NCBI GenBank assembly: GCA_016802295.1
Contig: JAESIW010000200.1
Span: 1,549,210 to 1,613,209, forward strand
Origin: Brachionus rotundiformis
Taxonomy: Eukaryota; Rotifera; Eurotatoria; Ploima; Brachionidae
Length of the DNA: 64,000 nucleotides
Reading direction: 5' to 3'
In this document: in pieces, positions 58,753 through 64,000 of the stretch
How the letters are laid out: every line of letters starts with the position of its first letter
Position numbering within the stretch: the first letter of the stretch is position 1
Program-made: the position numbers and the translations under genes
The notes under the pieces: generated by a model
Told to the model about the DNA's origin: nothing
Databases searched by the model: none
The model's input: only the letters and a program-made list of their open reading frames with translations

Positions 58753-59195
58753 TTAAAGATAACTAAAAATAAAAGAACTTGCTTTATAATTAAACTATTT
58801 ATTTAATTTAATTTATAAAATTTGAATTTTTTTTAGAAATTGCTTCAAATAAAAATATTAATAAAAGTTGAATAAAAAAACAAATCTAAGACTTACGCTG
58901 GCAAGAGACCATCTCGTTTAGCCAAGTGATTTATGGAATCATCTGATTCACCCATTTGTCTGATGGTACCACAGATAGCATAAGTTTTGTAGGTGCCAGT
59001 CATCACTCCTCTTACTGGATCAAGATCAGCGATGTTAATTTGAATTGAAGCGTGATCTCTAGCACCAATTATTCTGTTGCTGGCTGAGCTTTAGAAATAA
59101 AATTTCAAAAATTAAAAATTTTTTTAGTTTAAATTAGACACCAACCATTTTCTTGGGATGTAGGAATCAGTGTATTCTCCTTTGTCGTTTTGCAT
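58753..59195 (-). CDS. RPS21: Ribosomal protein eS21 (RpS21)
   Basis: Small-subunit protein at the solvent side of the 40S head/body, needed for 18S rRNA 3' processing. Exons 59146-59195, 58897-59088 and a last 10-nt exon 58753-58762; this gives 83 aa, exactly the animal length. Seen: MQNDKGEYTDSYIPRK, CSASNRIIGARDHASIQINI, KTYAICGTIRQMGESDDSIN and LAKRDGLLPA, colinear with the vertebrate protein. If the last intron is retained the protein simply stops after LLPA, two residues shorter. The last exon overlaps the diverged GT92-repeat flank. It shares a 346-bp upstream region with NPRL2. Confidence 0.96.
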
Positions 59196-59541
59196 TTTGA
59201 TCTGAAATTTATTAATCGACCAATTTAATCAATCTAAAGTTAATTAAAATTGAATTAAGACTGCGATTAAATGTGATATTGGTGATTATGTTAAGTGATT
59301 TATTCAATAATTTGAATAAAAACAAAAATCAAGCCTTGATAGCCAAGATTGTGCATTTGGCGTACAGAGATTTCAAAAATATATTAATAATTTTTATCAT
59401 TTTAATAAGTATTTCTTGACTCTTTGTAAGCTGCAGATAGTTTTTTTTTTTAATTTCAATTTAATCTTTACAAAATTTTAGTATCACATGATTAAATTAT
59501 GAAACAAATATTAAAACTTTTATTTTATATGAAATAAAAAA
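59196..59541. promoter_or_regulatory. Putative bidirectional promoter, RpS21 / NPRL2
   Basis: 346 bp separate the two divergent start codons. No TATA box is clear; the position alone supports promoter function. It also contains the 5' UTRs. Confidence 0.5.
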
Positions 59542-61061
59542 ATGAATGATTTTTTTCAGAACAATGACCAAAATCAAAATGAGGAAAAAGGTCCAAAAAT
59601 AAAATACCAAGTAGATGACAATTTTTTTTAACAAAATTTTAAATAAAATAAAAATTTTTTCAAGAAACCAAATGATGTAATTAACAAATATACATTTGAT
59701 TCAATTAGTTCTTACATCATTCCAAAAGTTCATCTGAAAAATAAAATTATAACAATGTAAGATTATAATTTTGCTTTATAAAATTATATCTCATCATATT
59801 AAGTACGATTGGACAATATCGAATATGTGGTTTTCCCATATATTTGGAGCATATAAAATACAAACGAAATGTCTATATTTTTAATCTTTGCTTTATTTTT
59901 GATAAAAATACAAATACTTGTAGCTATGAGGCAGTGATAAAAAAATTGGCCTGCGACTTAAGAACATTGGAAGTAATCGAGAAATTTTTAAAGTTTTTTA
60001 AGTAAAGTAAAATTTTTTTTTGGTTTATAACTAGGTTGAATCACAGTTTTTAAACAATGAAAATTTGAAGCAGCACTTGCCAAAGATAATGGAAGAAGTG
60101 CAGAATAATCTTAATAAAACGGGCGAATGTATTATTCAGCGTATTGCCAATCTAGAGCACTCTGCCATTTTTTTAAAGCTGATTAAAAATCATTTGGATC
60201 CACGATTAGTTCAGAGTTGTGATGTCCCTGTCTTTGTGAGGAGCCAAAGCGAATTTGAGATTGATGATTGGGATTTGACAACACAAAAAGTATTAAATTA
60301 TCAAAGTCTTCTTAAATTAAATTCTTTTTTTCTTTAAGATTGTTTCGGCAATCAACGGGTTTAAGACAGTATCTCTGATTGCCAAGGAAACAAATATTGA
60401 ATCAAGTGTGGCAAAGGAAGCCATCCAAAACTTGCTGTAAATTTAAATACTAAAGTCTACTTATGAGCATTTTTATTAAGATATTCAGACATCATTCGAC
60501 TTGTTCCAATCATTCAATACTCAAGCATGTTTGTTAGAACACCTTTATTTGCTGAGTTTTACTCAAATTCAGAGCTCCAGGCTGAAGCAATTAAATTTTG
60601 CCAATTCGAAAAAGGTAACAAAAATAATTTCGAGCAAATTTTTAAAAATTTTAACAAAAATTAATTATTAGAGAAAGAGGCGCCTTCTTTTTATGACATA
60701 TTTATGGTACTAAACCTTTTTAGTTATGGCTTTATGGTCAAAAATGTCATCGAACTCGGGAACCCAATAGAAAAAAATATAGACATAAAGTATGAGACTA
60801 AAATAAATAATTAATTTTGAAATTTTTATTTTTATAAACTTTAGGAAATTAATATTATTCGGACTAATACAAGGATTGTTGAGAAAAATAAATAAATATC
60901 CAATTAGCTTGAATAATTGCCAAAGTTCTAAATCCGAGTCAGTCACATGTTTTCCAGGCGATTGCAACTATGACAAAATATGTTCAGAAAATGGAATAAG
61001 CATAAAAAAATTAGAAGATCAATTAGATCAAGACCCAAATGTAATAATATGCATTAAATAG
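59542..61061 (+). CDS. NPRL2: NPRL2, GATOR1 complex subunit
   Basis: GATOR1 (DEPDC5-NPRL2-NPRL3) is the GTPase-activating complex for RagA/B that turns off mTORC1 at the lysosome when amino acids are low; NPRL2 carries the catalytic arginine in the known complex. Exons 59542..59610, 59665..59756, 59804..59972, 60035..60289, 60339..60436, 60481..60614, 60672..60789 and 60845..61061; phases agree; 383 aa (human 380). Seen: GPKIKYQ, GFPIYLEHIKYKRNVYIFNL and CSYEAVIKKLACDLRTLE (longin domain); VPVFV and DDWDLTTQK; AIQNLLYSDIIRLVPIIQYS; LILFGLIQGLLRKINKYP; and the terminal YDKICSENGISIKKLEDQLD and DPNVIICIK. The start MNDFFQNNDQ is shorter or divergent relative to vertebrates, and an upstream exon cannot be excluded. 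Confidence 0.93.
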
Positions 61062-61064
61062 ATC

Positions 61065-61292
61065 CTAGTAGTTGAATTCATTTAGTTGCCAATTAAAATT
61101 GGATTTATTATATTTAGCTTTTGTTTTGTCAATTGGAGTAAATTTATAGTCGAATTTAATTGCATTAATCGGTTGAGAATTGAGATAAAAATTTTCCATA
61201 GTGGCTTTTAAATGTGGATTTTGGTCTGCGAACTTTTTAAGTTCTGTTTTTGAGCGATTCGCTGAAAAATCGGCTGAATTTGGCGAATTCAT
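61065..61292 (-). CDS. Small 75-aa hypothetical protein, tail-to-tail with NPRL2
   Basis: Starts MNSPNSADFSANRSKTELKK with a good A-rich context and ends NWQLNEFNY. Hydrophilic, no signal or TM. The stop is 3 nt from the NPRL2 stop, so the two 3' UTRs must overlap. Composition looks like real protein, but I do not recognise a family and no second exon is evident. Confidence 0.5.
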   Translation of the reverse strand: MNSPNSADFSANRSKTELKKFADQNPHLKATMENFYLNSQPINAIKFDYKFTPIDKTKAKYNKSNFNWQLNEFNY

Positions 61293-62903
61293 ATTTTTTA
61301 AACTTGCTAAAGAATAAAAACAAATTATTTTCTTAAAATTAAAAAAAATTCGTCTCAGTATTTCGTCTGTTTAATTTTAAATATTTTATTTTTGTAAAGT
61401 AATTTCGAAATTTATAAAAGTTTAGAAGCTATTTTAGATTTTCGAGAAGCTGAAAAACTTTATAATAATAAAGCAAATAGTTTAATTTCAATAATTTATT
61501 TTATTTTTTTTTAAGTCAGATTTTCAAAATTTATACCATATAAGTTTCGCAAAAAGTGTCAATGATTTCTACTTAGATACTGTCTATATTTTTTTAATTT
61601 ATTTTGTCTGAAAAAATAAAAGAAAAGGAATATTAAAATTTACGAAAAATCGAACCATTTAATTTCAAAATTTCAAATAAATTTTAATAAAGCTACTTAA
61701 ATTAAACCATAAAAGTATATGTTTTATTTTAATTTGGTGAATTCAGAAATATTTGCGTCACATTCTTTAAATTTAAATTGAATTAAGTTTTTGAATTTAG
61801 AATAATTAACTTAAAGAAAGCCACATTTTGAATCTAAGTTAATTTGTTATAAATCGATTAACCTATAAAAATTTAAGTATAATTTTTTGCTTAATATCTG
61901 AAAATATTTGAGATTTTTCAAAATTTAAACGAAAGTAAAAAAGCTATATATTATGTTAAGTCTCTTAGTTAACCTTTGTTAATAAAATTTATGACATATT
62001 TTCTAATTTAAAATTCAAAACAATTTTTTGAAATTAAAATGAAAAAACTATACTTTTCTGTTTTTCAATGTTTGATTGTAAACTAATAAAAATTTCAAAA
62101 GAATGGCTTTAGGAAATAAAATTTTTTGAATTTATAGCTAATTTACAATTTGCCAAAATTTAATAATAGAAAAAATCCCTTATATTATTAATTATATAAT
62201 TTAAATCTCATTAAACATACATATTAGTCAAAATTAAAATTAGTTTTTGAAAAATATATCAAAATTATTCACTTTATGTACCCACATTTAACTAATATAT
62301 ATCAAATTATTTAATTATCTTATCAAGTTTTTCGAGAAAATTATTCAAATTAGTTGAAATGCTCGCCAAGATGACTAAAATTAATTATGAATGTTGACAA
62401 AGATTAATGATAAGATATGTCAAGCCCCATTGTATTATTTTATATTTTATAAAAAATTTTAAATTAAACCTTTAATAAAAATTTTTTTAGATATCCGCAA
62501 AAATTTAATATATAGTTCAAATAAATAAGATAAATTTAATTTGTTTCTACCTTTACATCAAAAACTTTAGAATTATGCATAAACCCTGAATACGATTTAA
62601 GCAGTTTTTATTCAATAATACTATTTATGACCAAATAATTTAAAGAATTAATCACTATCCAAACCTAAATGACCCAAATTTAAATACGAGATATTTTCGC
62701 TTAAACTATTACAATTCAAATATTGAAAAAAAAGTTCTCGTTTTTTTTACCAAAGTATTATTTTCTTTGTAAAATTCTTAACTTTTTAAAAAGTTCTCAT
62801 TATGCTACACAATAATTAGCTTTAGAATTATTAATTATAAAACACTTTTAGTCAAAATACTCATTTTAAAATGGTATGTGTTGTATGGAAAATTTGAATT
62901 AAA
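61293..62903. other. AT-rich intergenic region
   Basis: 1.6 kb, over 80% A+T by eye, divergent between the 75-aa ORF and the gene at 62904. No feature recognised. Confidence 0.5.
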
Positions 62904-63343
62904 ATGTCACTTGTGGTCGACGTGGAAAGTGTTTATACTTTAAATGATCAGAGTAAAAACCAGATTAAATGTTTGTGCAAGATTATCTTCAGAAATTCGG
63001 AACAAATCACAACCACAAATGAAAAAAGCTCACCAAAGTTAAATTATAATGAATTTCACGAGGACGATGAAAGGTGCTCATTTCTATCACAAACAACCCA
63101 AAAGATAAAGTATCATCTTGGAACTAAAATCAAACCGAATGATTTTTTAAAAATCGAATGCTTCAAACATGGAAAGTCTAATAAAAAGTAAAAATTTTTA
63201 AGATAAAAAAATACATTTTTTAAAATTTATTATTAAGACCCTTTGGCGTATACATCATGCTACTTGAATCATTAGTAAATAACCAAAAAAGCTTTCAAAT
63301 TGATGACTTTCTATCGGATCCCAAAACGAATATTCTTCTTCAA
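62904..63343 (+). CDS. 5' part of a gene with a possible N-terminal C2-like domain
   Basis: Exons 62904..63187 and 63238..63343 (phase agrees), ending in an open donor (caa|gtaatt), so more exons must follow. The frame reads MSLVVDVESVYTLNDQSKNQ, IKCLCKIIFRNSEQITTTNE, SPKLNYNEF, TKIKPNDFLKIECFKHGKSN and KPFGVYIMLLESLVNN. The order of beta strands with 'V.VESV..L', 'C.IIFR', 'SP..N..F' and 'L.IE.F..GK....P.G' resembles a type II C2 domain as at the ferlin N-terminus. That is a weak inference. No calcium-binding aspartates can be assigned. The remainder to 64000 shows no clear further exon. Confidence 0.5.
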
Positions 63344-64000
63344 GTAATTTTTTAATATTTTAACAAAAAGTAAATAAATCTTTCAGTAAAAAATTTTATT
63401 CTTTGAAGTAGAGTAAATGATGTATCCTTTAATTTAGTAAAACATTTAATTGTTAGCTATTATATAAAAAATAATATTTATCTATTGAAGTCTACAAGAA
63501 TGCTGTAAAATTTAAAAATTTAAATTTATGTTTTGCACCATGCTGCAATTACAGGAGCAGTTTTTTTCATCTTTTGAAAAAAATTTTTTAGATTTTTTAA
63601 TGGTTAAGTCTGTTCTTATGTACAAAATTTCACAAGACCTTGGGAAATATTTTACCAACTCCTAGAATTAATAATGCATTTTTGATCTCATTTCTTTTAT
63701 TTTTCGTATATCGGAGGTATTTTTTAAAATAAATAATTTTAATAATAATTTTAAATCTTTTCGATGCTTATTATTTAATATCTTATCTGTTGGATAAAAA
63801 TTTTTAGGAAATTAATTGGGAAAAAAATTTTTTTTTCTATGAATTTATTTCCTAAAGGCTATATTTTATTAATTTTAATTAGATGGATAAAAAAATAAGT
63901 TTTAAAATTAATGTCACTTTGTAAATTTTATCAAAATTTAACAAAACTATCTATTAAAATATGACCAAACATTGCAGCCATGCATTTCTAATGATATTCG
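63344..64000. other. Probable intron or non-coding tail of the window
   Basis: AT-rich, many stops in all frames; follows a splice donor at 63344. Likely a long intron of the preceding gene. Confidence 0.4.

Noticed and set aside
1..64000. CRISPR arrays, bacterial operons, rRNA genes
   Set aside because: Genes have spliceosomal introns and animal orthologues; no regularly spaced repeats or rRNA-like sequence seen.

Overview
This window is nuclear DNA of a small-genome, very AT-rich invertebrate animal. The genes carry mostly tiny GT-AG introns (about 45-60 nt, with a few large ones holding transposon debris). The gene set is metazoan and protostome-like: tweety, synaptogyrin, a Ly6/quiver-type protein, GH18 chitinase with peritrophin-type CBM14 modules, and GT92 glycosyltransferases. 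A rotifer (Brachionus-like) is my best guess, but that is inference. The sequence is a draft scaffold with two N gaps (24902-25541 and 43374-43785), each flanked by near-duplicate sequence. The exon models below were built by hand from reading frame, splice-site and phase agreement; no search was run.

Layout. 1-5917 (+) is SMC2 (condensin), missing only about 28 N-terminal residues, with a large intron full of LINE debris. 6518-14671 (+) is one 34-exon gene for a secreted chitinase with three GH18 domains and four CBM14 modules. 15209-16087 (+) is an unrecognised single-exon protein, part of which recurs as a decayed copy in a chitinase intron. 16088-20123 is an AT-rich gene desert. 20124-23703 (+) is a tweety-family channel with two possible C-termini. 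24408-26606 (-) is a 5'-truncated CR1-like LINE around the first gap. 26772-27011 (-) is a small secreted acidic peptide. 27258-30614 (-) is an atypical EF-hand/PPP-type phosphatase of about 870 aa.

30615-34293 is a desert with a KDZ-transposase-like relic and a perfect 34-bp palindrome. 34294-35760 (+) is a Golgi GRASP (GORASP) protein with a histidine-rich tail. 36500-37100 (-) is a Ly6/quiver-like GPI protein. 37575-39053 (-) is a GT92 glycosyltransferase. About 40054-40210 holds two tRNA-like relics. 41485-42320 (-) is a CYB561D1/D2-type cytochrome b561. 45421-46286 (+) is synaptogyrin. 46547-47482 (+) is a very basic unknown protein. 47483-49681 holds LINE debris. 49682-51366 (+) is a membrane protein with cysteine-rich EB/EGF-like modules and a C-terminal CBM14.

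51887-53368 (+) is a second GT92 gene whose 3' end opens a perfect 2,338-bp tandem duplication (53192-57867), followed by a third GT92 3' fragment at 58181. 58753-59195 (-) is RpS21 and 59542-61061 (+) is NPRL2 (GATOR1); they diverge from a shared 346-bp spacer. A 75-aa ORF (61065-61292, -) ends 3 nt from the NPRL2 stop. From 62904 (+) a C2-like gene starts and is not complete in the window.

The genes are mostly unrelated housekeeping or membrane/secretory genes. A loose theme is chitin and extracellular matrix: the multi-catalytic chitinase, the CBM14 membrane protein and the GT92 enzymes. I found no convincing novel multi-gene system. The most noteworthy points are 7-nt microexons in the chitinase catalytic motif, the His-rich GRASP tail, the patchwork of identity among GT92 copies, and the unknown protein family with a decayed copy nearby.
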